Shown: positions 10,184 to 17,828 of the stretch, one piece after another
How positions within the stretch are numbered: position 1 is the first letter of the stretch
How the letters are laid out: each line of letters begins with the position of its first letter
Source: Gillisella taibaishanensis
Lineage (GTDB): Bacteria; Pseudomonadota; Alphaproteobacteria; Rhizobiales; Rhizobiaceae
DNA length: 64,000 bases
Direction of reading: 5' to 3'
NCBI RefSeq assembly: GCF_001938985.1
Contig: NZ_MKIN01000019.1
Span: 248,001 to 312,000, forward strand
Notes under the pieces: model-generated
Told to the model about the DNA's origin: nothing
What the model saw: the letters and a program-made list of their open reading frames with translations, nothing else
Databases searched by the model: none
Program-made: the position numbers and the translations under genes

Positions 10184-11293
10184 ATGTCGAGCCAGAAGAG
10201 AGAGCCGCTCAAATTCGCCTATTGGGTGCCCAATGTATCAGGCGGGTTGGTGATCAGCACGATAGAACAACGCACCCATTGGGGCATCGACTATAACAGG
10301 AAGCTGGCGCAGATCGCCGAACAGAGCGGGTTTGATTATGCCTTGAGCCAGATCCGCTTCACGGCTGGCTACGGCGCTGACAACCAGCACGAATCCGTGT
10401 CCTTCAGTCATGCGTTGCTGGCTGCAACGGAGCGGCTGCGCGTTATCGCTGCCGTTCTCCCTGGCCCCTGGCATCCGGCATTGCTTGCCAAGCAGATCGC
10501 CACGATCAGCCACCTCACCAACGGCCGTGTCGACGTCAATATCGTTTCGGGCTGGTTCCGGGGTGAGTTCACATCCATCGGCGAACCGTGGCTGGATCAC
10601 GATGAACGTTACCGCCGCTCGGAAGAGTTCATCCGCGCCATCAGAGGCGTCTGGACCGAAGACAGCTACAATCTGCGCGGCGATTTCTACCGCTTTACGG
10701 ATTACTCAATGAAGCCGAAGCCGCTTGGGGGAGTTCCGCAGGTATTCCAGGGGGGCTCGTCGCGCGCGGCCCGCGACATGGCGGCCCGGGTGTCCGACTG
10801 GTACTTCACCAATGGCAACACGCCCGACGGCCTCAAGGCCCAGGTCGACGATATCAGGACGAAGGAAAAGCTGTTCGGCAAGACCTGGCGCACCAAGATC
10901 GGCATGAACGCTTTCGGCATCGTGCGCGAAACGGAAAAGGAAGCGCAGGATGTGCTGAAGGAGATCATCGACAAGGCGATCCCCGACGCCGTCAAGGGTT
11001 TCCACCACGAGGTTCAGAATGCCGGCAATGCTTCGCCTGAGCGGGAGGGCAATTGGGCAAAATCGACCTTCCAGGACCTCGTCCAGTACAATGACGGCTT
11101 CCGCTCAAACCTGATCGGCACGCCTGAACAGGTGGCCGAGCGGATCATCGAGCACAAACGCGCTGGCGCCGACCTGATCCTCCTGGGCTTCCTGCACTTC
11201 CAGGAAGAGGTCGAGTTCTTTGGCAAGAATGTTCTACCGCTGGTGCGCGAGTTGGAAGCGCGCGAGGACGGAGCGCTCGAAGCGGCCGAATAA
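10184..11293 (+). CDS. sfnG: SfnG, FMNH2-dependent dimethyl sulfone monooxygenase
   Basis: SfnG cleaves dimethyl sulfone to methanesulfinate with reduced FMN and oxygen, letting cells use it as a sulfur source. The 369-residue protein is a luciferase-like TIM barrel with the family-typical start FAYWVPNVSGGLV, then RTHWGIDYNRKLAQIAEQ, IRFTAGYGADNQHESVSFSH and NIVSGWFRGEF, which together separate SfnG from the alkanesulfonate enzyme SsuD. The ATG at 10184 follows GGAAGGAAAC; an ATG at 10055 would add an unconserved extension. Liv-type transporter genes and sfnB follow on the same strand. No SfnF-type flavin reductase is seen nearby. Confidence 0.93.
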   Translation: MSSQKREPLKFAYWVPNVSGGLVISTIEQRTHWGIDYNRKLAQIAEQSGFDYALSQIRFTAGYGADNQHESVSFSHALLAATERLRVIAAVLPGPWHPALLAKQIATISHLTNGRVDVNIVSGWFRGEFTSIGEPWLDHDERYRRSEEFIRAIRGVWTEDSYNLRGDFYRFTDYSMKPKPLGGVPQVFQGGSSRAARDMAARVSDWYFTNGNTPDGLKAQVDDIRTKEKLFGKTWRTKIGMNAFGIVRETEKEAQDVLKEIIDKAIPDAVKGFHHEVQNAGNASPEREGNWAKSTFQDLVQYNDGFRSNLIGTPEQVAERIIEHKRAGADLILLGFLHFQEEVEFFGKNVLPLVRELEAREDGALEAAE

Positions 11294-11334
11294 CGGCCAA
11301 AGCTTACAGCAACATTTTCAAATCTTGATGTGAC

Positions 11335-11357
11335 GCAGTCCCGCTAGGCGGGGCTGC
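11335..11357. repeat. Hairpin between sfnG and the transporter genes
   Basis: Ten-base arms GCAGTCCCGC/GCGGGGCTGC (one G-T pair) with a three-base loop, 42 bases after the sfnG stop. No T-run follows. It may reduce readthrough into, or stabilise, one side of the sfnG/livG junction. Confidence 0.55.
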
Positions 11358-11403
11358 GAGGGGTGGACTTTGCCCGGGACTGGGCGAGCCGTTGAGGAAA
11401 GAC

Positions 11404-12312
11404 ATGGTCTACGTCAACTATTTTTTCTCGGCCCTTGAGGCGGCCGAAATGTACGGCGACGACTACGTTGGGCCGTCTGTGCGGGCGCAGGAGCGCCAGC
11501 AGGCAGATATTGCCGCATCGCAGGGACCGCTGCTCGCGCTGGAAAACGTTACGCTTTCCTTTGGTGGCGTCACCGCGCTTGCGGCTGTTGATCTCACCAT
11601 CGCACCGGGTGAAATTCATGCAGTCATCGGGCCAAACGGGGCTGGCAAGAGTTCGCTAATCAATGTGATCAGCGGCTTGTATCGCCCGAGCAGTGGTCGG
11701 GTCTGGGTTGATGGTGTCAGCTATGCCGGCGTGCCCGCCCATCGGGCGGCTCGGCTTGGTCTGTCCCGGACCTTCCAGACGCCGGCGCTGTTCAAGGGGC
11801 TCTCTGTCGCGGATAATATTGTCACCGGCCTCGCCTATCGTAATCGGTCGAATTTCCTAGGTCAGGCTCTCGGCCTGCCGCTGTCGCGCCGTGAACAGGC
11901 CGAGGCCCGCCAACGGGGGGAAGAGGTGATGACACTGCTGCGGCTTGAACGCTACGCCAACCATCTGACCGGCGCCCTGCCCTACGGCCTGCAGAAGCGC
12001 ACCGAACTTGCCCGCGCCCTGGCGCCCAATCCGAAAGTGTTGCTGCTTGACGAGCCGATGGCCGGCATGACCGCGACCGAGAAGTTGGAAATGGCCGACT
12101 ATGTCAGAGCGGCCCGCACACGTTACGGGACGACCATCGTCCTTGTCGAGCACGATGTCGGGTTGGTGATGGACCTGTCGGACCGGATCGCGGTGCTCGA
12201 CTACGGCCGCAAGATTGCCGATGGCACGCCGGAAGAGGTCCGCAACAACCAGGCGGTGATCGATGCCTATCTCGGCGTTCCCCACGACAACGAACAGGGA
12301 GCCGGCATCTGA
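11404..12312 (+). CDS. LivG-type ABC transporter ATP-binding protein
   Basis: One of two ATPases of a HAAT/Liv-family importer. The 302-residue protein has Walker A GPNGAGKSS, the LivG-type signature LPYGLQKRTELARAL in place of strict LSGGQ, and Walker B VLLLDEPMAGM. The ABC domain begins only near residue 45; the leader, starting MVYVNYFFSALEAAEMYGDD, is unusual for LivG, rich in aromatic and acidic residues, and has no membrane span. The ATG at 11404 follows GAGGAAA; a TTG at 11392 is less likely. Its stop overlaps the next start (TGATG). Confidence 0.9.
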   Translation: MVYVNYFFSALEAAEMYGDDYVGPSVRAQERQQADIAASQGPLLALENVTLSFGGVTALAAVDLTIAPGEIHAVIGPNGAGKSSLINVISGLYRPSSGRVWVDGVSYAGVPAHRAARLGLSRTFQTPALFKGLSVADNIVTGLAYRNRSNFLGQALGLPLSRREQAEARQRGEEVMTLLRLERYANHLTGALPYGLQKRTELARALAPNPKVLLLDEPMAGMTATEKLEMADYVRAARTRYGTTIVLVEHDVGLVMDLSDRIAVLDYGRKIADGTPEEVRNNQAVIDAYLGVPHDNEQGAGI

Positions 12313-13208
12313 TGGCTGACTTCGATTATCTCTTCTTCCTGGAAGTGCTGACCGGCGGGCTGTTGTCGGGTGTGATGTATTCCTTGGTCGCAATCGGCTT
12401 TGTGCTGATCTACAAGACCTCGGGCGTCCTCAATTTCGCGCAAGGATCAATCCTGCTGTTTGCCGCGCTGACCTTCGTGTCACTGACGGAAAAGGGCGTA
12501 CCTTTCGCGCTGGCGCTTGCTGTAACCTTCGCGGCCATGGTCGTGATTGGCGTCGCCGTGGAGCGCGTCGTGCTGCGCCCGTTGGTCAATAAGCCGCCGA
12601 TCACGCTGTTCATGGCCACGCTCGGGCTGTCCTATGTCATCGAAGGAGCGGCCCAGCTGCTGTGGGGAACGCAGGTGCATGGGCTGGATCTTGGCATCGA
12701 GGATATCCCGTTCGAATTTCACGGCATCCTGATTTCGACCTTCGACCTCTTTGCATCAGGCGTTGCGGCTGTGATGGTCGCCGGCCTTCTCTTGTTCTTC
12801 CGCTATAGCAGGGTCGGGCTAAGCTTCCGGGCGGTCGCCGATGACCAGTTCGCGGCGCTCGCGGTCGGGCTGAGACTGCCGCGCATCTGGCCAACCGTCT
12901 GGGCGGCCTCAGGCCTCGTCGCTCTCGTGGCGGGCCTACTGTGGGGGGCACGCAGCGGCGTTCAGTTTTCCCTGTCGCTCGTCGTCCTCAAGGCGCTGCC
13001 CGTGCTGGTGCTTGGTGGCTTTGACTCCATCGCGGGCGCCATCGTCGGCGGCCTGATCGTCGGCGCCAGCGAAAAGCTTGCTGAAGTCTATCTGGGTGCC
13101 TTCATCGGTGGGGGCATCGAAGGCTGGTTTGCCTATGTGCTGGCGCTTGCCTTTCTCCTGGTCCGGCCGTCCGGCCTGTTCGGCCAAAATCGAGTGGAGA
13201 GAGTGTGA
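12312..13208 (+). CDS. LivH-type ABC transporter permease
   Basis: Inner-membrane permease of the HAAT/Liv family, 298 residues with about eight hydrophobic segments. The family pattern is clear: LSGVMYSLVAIGFVLIYKTS and GVLNFAQGSILLFAA near the N-terminus, and FRAVADDQFAALAVGL in the cytoplasmic coupling region. Start and stop both overlap neighbours, so it is translationally coupled to the ATPase before it and the permease after it. Substrate is not shown by sequence; the flanking sfnG and sfnB point to an organosulfur compound. Confidence 0.92.
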   Translation: MADFDYLFFLEVLTGGLLSGVMYSLVAIGFVLIYKTSGVLNFAQGSILLFAALTFVSLTEKGVPFALALAVTFAAMVVIGVAVERVVLRPLVNKPPITLFMATLGLSYVIEGAAQLLWGTQVHGLDLGIEDIPFEFHGILISTFDLFASGVAAVMVAGLLLFFRYSRVGLSFRAVADDQFAALAVGLRLPRIWPTVWAASGLVALVAGLLWGARSGVQFSLSLVVLKALPVLVLGGFDSIAGAIVGGLIVGASEKLAEVYLGAFIGGGIEGWFAYVLALAFLLVRPSGLFGQNRVERV

Positions 13209-14239
13209 TGACGACGAACGCATTGCGCCCGAACACCCCGTCCTCTTGGCTCTTGCTCGCTCTGGTCCTCGCCCTTGCCTATGCAATCATCCCGCTCTTC
13301 GGCACCGGCTATCTGATCGAAGCGATCATGCTGCCCTTCCTGGCACTGTCGCTTGCAGGCGTCGGCCTCAACCTCTTGACGGGCTATGCCGGACAGGTCT
13401 CGCTCGGCAGTGCCGCCTTCATGGCGGTCGGCGCCTTCGCGGCCTTCAATTTCAACCTGCGCGTCGACGGATTGCCGCTTCTGGTCAGTCTCGTCGCCGC
13501 TGGATTGACGGCGGCTGCCGTTGGCATCGTCTTCGGCCTGCCCAGCTTGAGGCTGCGCGGCTTCTACCTCGCCGTATCGACACTGGCTGCTCAGTTCTTC
13601 GTGCAATGGGCACTGACAAAGTTCAGCTGGTTTTCCAACAACAATCCGTCCGGCGTCATCGACGCGCCGGCGATCCGACTGGCCGGGATCGATATGACGT
13701 CGTCACTCGGTCGCTACTACTTTGCGTTGATCGTCGTCTCTCTGCTGACCCTTTTTGCCTGGCGGGTGGCGACATCCCAGACCGGCCGCAATTTCATCGC
13801 CGTGCGCGACAACGAGACGGCAGCGAATTTCATCGGTGTTCCCGTGCTGAAGACCAAGCTGCTGGCGTTCGGCCTGTCGTCTTTTATCATCGGGATCGCC
13901 GGGGCGCTCTGGGCGTTTGCCTATCTGCGCACCGTCGAGCCTGCCGGGTTCAACCTCGACCGGTCGTTCCAGATCCTGTTCATCGTCATCATCGGCGGGC
14001 TTGCCACCATCAGGGGCGCCTTCCTAGGCGCGGCCTTGATCGTAGTCTTTCCCGTGGTGCTGTCGCGGGTCGGCAGTCTTGTCTTCGGGTCGATGTTCGA
14101 CTCCGGCACGCTGGATATGACCCAAAGGATCGTACTCGGCGCTCTGATTATCACCTTTCTGATCCTGGAGCCGGATGGACTTGCCGCGCTCAGCCACCGG
14201 CTGAGGCTCTGGCGGCAGGCTCCTGCCCCGGCAAGCTGA
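13208..14239 (+). CDS. LivM-type ABC transporter permease
   Basis: Second permease of the HAAT-type importer, 343 residues with about nine membrane segments. LivM hallmarks are LAGVGLNLLTGYAGQVSLGS, then LRLRGFYLAVSTLAAQF and the coupling segment GRNFIAVRDNETAANFIGV. The ATG at 13208 overlaps the preceding stop; a GTG one codon earlier is also possible. The gene is followed by a short gap with a hairpin and then the binding-protein gene. Confidence 0.92.
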   Translation: MTTNALRPNTPSSWLLLALVLALAYAIIPLFGTGYLIEAIMLPFLALSLAGVGLNLLTGYAGQVSLGSAAFMAVGAFAAFNFNLRVDGLPLLVSLVAAGLTAAAVGIVFGLPSLRLRGFYLAVSTLAAQFFVQWALTKFSWFSNNNPSGVIDAPAIRLAGIDMTSSLGRYYFALIVVSLLTLFAWRVATSQTGRNFIAVRDNETAANFIGVPVLKTKLLAFGLSSFIIGIAGALWAFAYLRTVEPAGFNLDRSFQILFIVIIGGLATIRGAFLGAALIVVFPVVLSRVGSLVFGSMFDSGTLDMTQRIVLGALIITFLILEPDGLAALSHRLRLWRQAPAPAS

Positions 14240-14275
14240 CCACCACGCACCATCAAACCATTGATCATTCATCAT

Positions 14276-14290
14276 ACCGGCCGCGCCGGT
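14276..14290 (+). repeat. Short hairpin before the binding-protein gene
   Basis: ACCGGC/GCCGGT with a three-base loop, 19 bases before the ATG of the binding-protein gene. Such structures commonly protect the abundant binding-protein part of ABC operon mRNAs; that role is inferred. Confidence 0.4.
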
Positions 14291-14309
14291 ACACGGAGGG
14301 ACTCTATCC

Positions 14310-15677
14310 ATGAAGACCATCAAGACCGTCACGAAAACGGCGCTTGTCGCACTTGCCCTGGCAGGGGCAGCCAGCCTCGCGCCGGCCACCAATTTCGTCT
14401 CGGCTGCGCATGCCGACGAGCAGTATTTTCCGCTGCAGAGCTACCGGGTCGGCCCCTATGCGGCAGGCGGCACCGGCTTTTTCGGCGGCTTCATCGATTA
14501 CCTGAACCTAATCAACACCCGCGACGGCGGCGTCAATGGCGTTAAGCTGACCTGGGACGAATGCGAAACCCAGTACGAGGTCGAACGCGGCGTCGAGTGC
14601 TACGAGCGGCAGAAGAGCCATCCGGGAGCTGCCGCCTGGAACCCCCTGTCGGTTGGCATCGCCTATGCAATGATCGATCGTATCACCACCGACAAGGTGC
14701 CGCTGATAACAGTCAATCACGGCCGCACGGACTCGACCGATGGTCGCGTTTTCCCGTTCGTCTTCCCGCTGCTGCTCAATCCCTATTCGGAGACCTCGGG
14801 TATCGTGAATTACCTCGCCTCGCGTGAAGGCGGGCTTGAGAAGTTGAAGGGCAAGAAGATCGTCGTGCTCTACCACGGCTCGCCCTACGGCAAGGAAACC
14901 ATCCCGATCTATGAATTGCTGGCGCAAAAATACGGGTTTGAAGTACAGCAGATTGAGGTGCCGCATCCCGGCAACGAGCAGCAGAGCCAGTGGCTGACCA
15001 TCCGACGCGCCAAGCCGGATTACGTGGTGCTGCGCGGCTGGGGCGTGATGAACCCGGTGGCGCTGAAGACGGCGCAGAAGGTGGGTTACCCCGCCACCAA
15101 GATCGTTGGCAATGTCTGGTCCAATTCCGAAGAAGACGTCATCCCCGCCGGCGATGCTGCAATCGGCTATACCGCGATTACCACCCAAGCCTCCGGCACC
15201 GATTACCCAATCGTCAAGGACATCGTCAAAACCCTCTACGATCAGGGCAAGGGCAACCTTGAGGACAAGCAGCGGATTGGTTCGGTCTACCACAATCTCG
15301 GCATCGTCAACGGCATCCTCAATGTCGAAGCGATCCGCATTGCCCAGGAGAAATTCGGCAAGCGGACGCTGAGCGGCGACGAAGTGCGCTGGGGTTTCGA
15401 ACATCTGAAACTCGACGAAGCCAAGGTTGAGGCACTGGGCGCCAAGGGACTGTTCCACTCGATCAATGTCAGCTGGGACAATCACGAGGGCGAGGGCTAC
15501 GTCACCTTCCAACAGTGGGATGGCAAAAAATGGAAAGTGGTCTCCGACTGGATCGCACCTGATTGGGCGCTGCTGCGGCCGATCATCGAAAAGTCCGCCG
15601 AAACCTATGCCAAGGACAAGGGTATCACGCTGCGCACTGCGGCTGACGCCGAAACGGTCGCCGCCCGCACCAACTGA
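14310..15677 (+). CDS. HAAT-family periplasmic substrate-binding protein
   Basis: Periplasmic receptor of the Liv-type transporter, 455 residues and longer than most LivK proteins (about 370-390). An N-terminal signal peptide (KTALVALALAGAASLA core, likely cut near AAHA-DE at about residue 35) is evident. The two-lobed peripla_BP_6 fold is suggested by GGFIDYLNLINTRDGGVNG, KLTWDECETQYEVERGVECY and KKIVVLYHGSPYGKETIPIY. The ligand is unknown. It lies between the permease and second ATPase genes and is bracketed by hairpins at 14276-14290 and 15684-15716. Confidence 0.9.
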   Translation: MKTIKTVTKTALVALALAGAASLAPATNFVSAAHADEQYFPLQSYRVGPYAAGGTGFFGGFIDYLNLINTRDGGVNGVKLTWDECETQYEVERGVECYERQKSHPGAAAWNPLSVGIAYAMIDRITTDKVPLITVNHGRTDSTDGRVFPFVFPLLLNPYSETSGIVNYLASREGGLEKLKGKKIVVLYHGSPYGKETIPIYELLAQKYGFEVQQIEVPHPGNEQQSQWLTIRRAKPDYVVLRGWGVMNPVALKTAQKVGYPATKIVGNVWSNSEEDVIPAGDAAIGYTAITTQASGTDYPIVKDIVKTLYDQGKGNLEDKQRIGSVYHNLGIVNGILNVEAIRIAQEKFGKRTLSGDEVRWGFEHLKLDEAKVEALGAKGLFHSINVSWDNHEGEGYVTFQQWDGKKWKVVSDWIAPDWALLRPIIEKSAETYAKDKGITLRTAADAETVAARTN

Positions 15678-15683
15678 TGCAAT

Positions 15684-15716
15684 CGGGGCGGAATCCATCA
15701 CGCCAGCTCCGCCCCG
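15684..15716 (+). terminator. Strong hairpin after the binding-protein gene
   Basis: CGGGGCGGA/TCCGCCCCG nine-base arms seven bases after the stop, followed by a weakly T-rich TTCATCTT. It could partly terminate, or stabilise the upstream mRNA so that binding protein is made in excess over LivF. Confidence 0.5.
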
Positions 15717-15747
15717 TTCATCTTGGTTAGCGCCCAAAGGAAACGCA

Positions 15748-16521
15748 ATGTCAGAAAAACCTGTCATTCTCGATGTCCGCTCCATCAGTGCCGTCTATGG
15801 CGGCGCAATCCGTGCGCTCACTGACGTCTCGTTTTCACTACGGTCTGGCTCCATTCTCGCCGTGCTCGGCTCGAACGGCGCCGGCAAGACAACGGTGCTG
15901 AAAGCCGTATCAAACCTGCTACCGGCAGAGCGCGGCCAGGTTGCATCCGGTTCGGTACGGTTCGATGGTGTCTCGACACTGAACCGCGCCCCTGCCGATC
16001 TGGTGAGGGCCGGGCTGGTGCAGGTGCTCGAAGGGCGACACTGCTTCAAAAGCCTCACAGTCGAGGAAAACCTGATCACCGGCGGTCTCGGCCGCAGCAG
16101 TTCCCGCCGTGAAGTAGCCGATGATCTCGAGCGTATCTACGAGATTTTCCCACGCTTGCGGGAGCGGCGACGACTGGCGGCAGGCCTCACTTCGGGTGGG
16201 GAACAGCAAATGACAGCTATCGGCCGGGCGCTGATGTCACGGCCACGATTGCTGGTTCTCGATGAACCCTCGATGGGGCTCGCACCCCTGGTGATCCGAG
16301 GGATATTCGAGGCGCTGAAGCGTCTCAGCGCAGAGCATGGTCTGACCATTCTCGTTGCTGAGCAGAATTCATCGATTGCCCTTGCCTATGCCGACACTGC
16401 CATCGTCATCGAAAACGGCGTGTCGGTCCTTACCGGCTCCGCAGCAGACCTGCGCAGCCGTGCCGACATCAAGGCCTTCTACCTGGGCGAAAAATCGTCC
16501 CAGGCGAGACCGGCCGCCTGA
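15748..16521 (+). CDS. LivF-type ABC transporter ATP-binding protein
   Basis: Second ATPase of the importer, 257 residues. Walker A GSNGAGKTTVL, signature TSGGEQQMTAIGRAL and Walker B LLVLDEPSMGLAP identify the LivF type. The frame is open far upstream, but the ATG at 15748 is chosen because AAAGGAAA precedes it and homology to LivF starts just after it. sfnB follows after about 30 bases, tying the transporter to the sulfur genes. Confidence 0.93.
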   Translation: MSEKPVILDVRSISAVYGGAIRALTDVSFSLRSGSILAVLGSNGAGKTTVLKAVSNLLPAERGQVASGSVRFDGVSTLNRAPADLVRAGLVQVLEGRHCFKSLTVEENLITGGLGRSSSRREVADDLERIYEIFPRLRERRRLAAGLTSGGEQQMTAIGRALMSRPRLLVLDEPSMGLAPLVIRGIFEALKRLSAEHGLTILVAEQNSSIALAYADTAIVIENGVSVLTGSAADLRSRADIKAFYLGEKSSQARPAA

Positions 16522-16553
16522 TCAACCCTTTCAAGATTTTCTAGGAGAGTGCC

Positions 16554-17792
16554 ATGAACATCATTGCCAAGCCTGAACAGACCGGCGTACCGGCAGTCGC
16601 TCGTCCAAGCGAACCGGCCCATATCATCAAGACAGACGCTGAAGCCATCGAGGTGGCGCGGGCACTGGCCAAGGAGTTCGCCAAGGGCGCGGCCCTTCGC
16701 GACCGCGAGCGGATCTGGCCAGCGGCTGAACTGGACGCATTCTCGCAGAGCGGGCTCTGGTCCATCAATGTTCCCAGGGAATTCGGCGGCCCTGAGGTTT
16801 CCTATGCGACGTTGGCCAAGGTCATCGAGATCATTTCCGAGGCCGATTCCTCCATCGGCCAGGTCGCGCAGAACCATCTCGGCGTCGTTGCCGCGATCCG
16901 CACCGTCTCTGACAAGGCGCAGCAGCAGTTGATCTTCGGCGAAGTGCTGAAGGGCCTGCGTCTGGGCAACGCCTTTTCCGAATTCGGCTCCAAGCGAGCC
17001 GTGGATTTCGAGACGAAGTTCACCGACCATGGCGATCATGTCATCGTGACGGGCAAGAAATTTTATTCTTCCGGTGCCTTGCTCGCCCACAAGGTACCGA
17101 TTGTCGCGCTGGATGACGAAGGCCGTGCCTGGTATGCAATCGCGGACCGCGATGCGCCAGGCCTGACCGTCATCGACGATTGGTCGAGCTTCGGTCAGCG
17201 CACCACGCTGTCTGGCACGGTCATTCTCGATCACGTCAAGGTCGACAAGGCCTGGCTGGTGCCAGGCTACAAGGGCTATGAGACGCCAACGGCCGATGGT
17301 GCGATCTTCCAGATCATCCAGGTGGCTGTCGACACAGGGATCGCTCAAGCGGCAATCACGGAGACCGTGGATTTCGTGCGCACCAAGTCCCGCCCGTGGG
17401 TAGATTCCGGACTGGAGCGGGCGAGCGATGATCCCTATACGATCCAGGCTGTAGGTGGCCTATCGCTTCGGCTGCACGCAGCTCAGGCTCTGCTTGAAAA
17501 GGCTGGGCGGGCAATTGATGTCGCTGTCGCAAACCCGAACGCGGAAACCGTTGCCGAAGCACAGATCATCACTGCCGAAGCCAAAATTCTCTCGACGGAA
17601 ATTGCCATCGAGGCGACCAACAAGCTATTTGAACTGGCAGGAACGCGCTCGACGCTGGCGGAGCACAATCTCGACCGGCATTGGCGCAATGCCCGCACCC
17701 ATACTTTGCATGATCCAGTGCGCTGGAAATATGCCATTCTCGGCAGATATTACCTGAATGGCGAGAAGCCGCCGCTTCACGCCTGGAGCTGA
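16554..17792 (+). CDS. sfnB: SfnB-family sulfur-acquisition oxidoreductase
   Basis: This 412-residue flavoprotein belongs to the acyl-CoA-dehydrogenase-like branch that includes SfnB and DszC. Features include LWSINVPREFGGPEVSYATL near residue 65, GNAFSEFGSKRA in the flavin-contact region, GKKFYSSGALLA, and the C-terminal NARTHTLHDPVRWKY that marks this branch. SfnB is linked to dimethyl sulfone use in Pseudomonas, but its exact reaction is not well defined; these enzymes probably use reduced flavin and oxygen. An AGGAG ribosome site precedes the ATG. It is the last gene clearly tied to the sulfone group. Confidence 0.9.
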   Translation: MNIIAKPEQTGVPAVARPSEPAHIIKTDAEAIEVARALAKEFAKGAALRDRERIWPAAELDAFSQSGLWSINVPREFGGPEVSYATLAKVIEIISEADSSIGQVAQNHLGVVAAIRTVSDKAQQQLIFGEVLKGLRLGNAFSEFGSKRAVDFETKFTDHGDHVIVTGKKFYSSGALLAHKVPIVALDDEGRAWYAIADRDAPGLTVIDDWSSFGQRTTLSGTVILDHVKVDKAWLVPGYKGYETPTADGAIFQIIQVAVDTGIAQAAITETVDFVRTKSRPWVDSGLERASDDPYTIQAVGGLSLRLHAAQALLEKAGRAIDVAVANPNAETVAEAQIITAEAKILSTEIAIEATNKLFELAGTRSTLAEHNLDRHWRNARTHTLHDPVRWKYAILGRYYLNGEKPPLHAWS

Positions 17793-17828
17793 GAGTCAGG
17801 CCATCTGGTTTAAGAGACGGAGAAATTC

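Noticed and set aside
13078-14313. Open frame of 411 codons on the plus strand overlapping the LivM gene
   Set aside because: Out-of-frame shadow of the LivM-type permease; its translation is arginine-rich and lacks membrane segments.
14508-15785. Open frame of 425 codons on the minus strand
   Set aside because: Antisense to the HAAT binding-protein gene, which has a signal peptide and family motifs.
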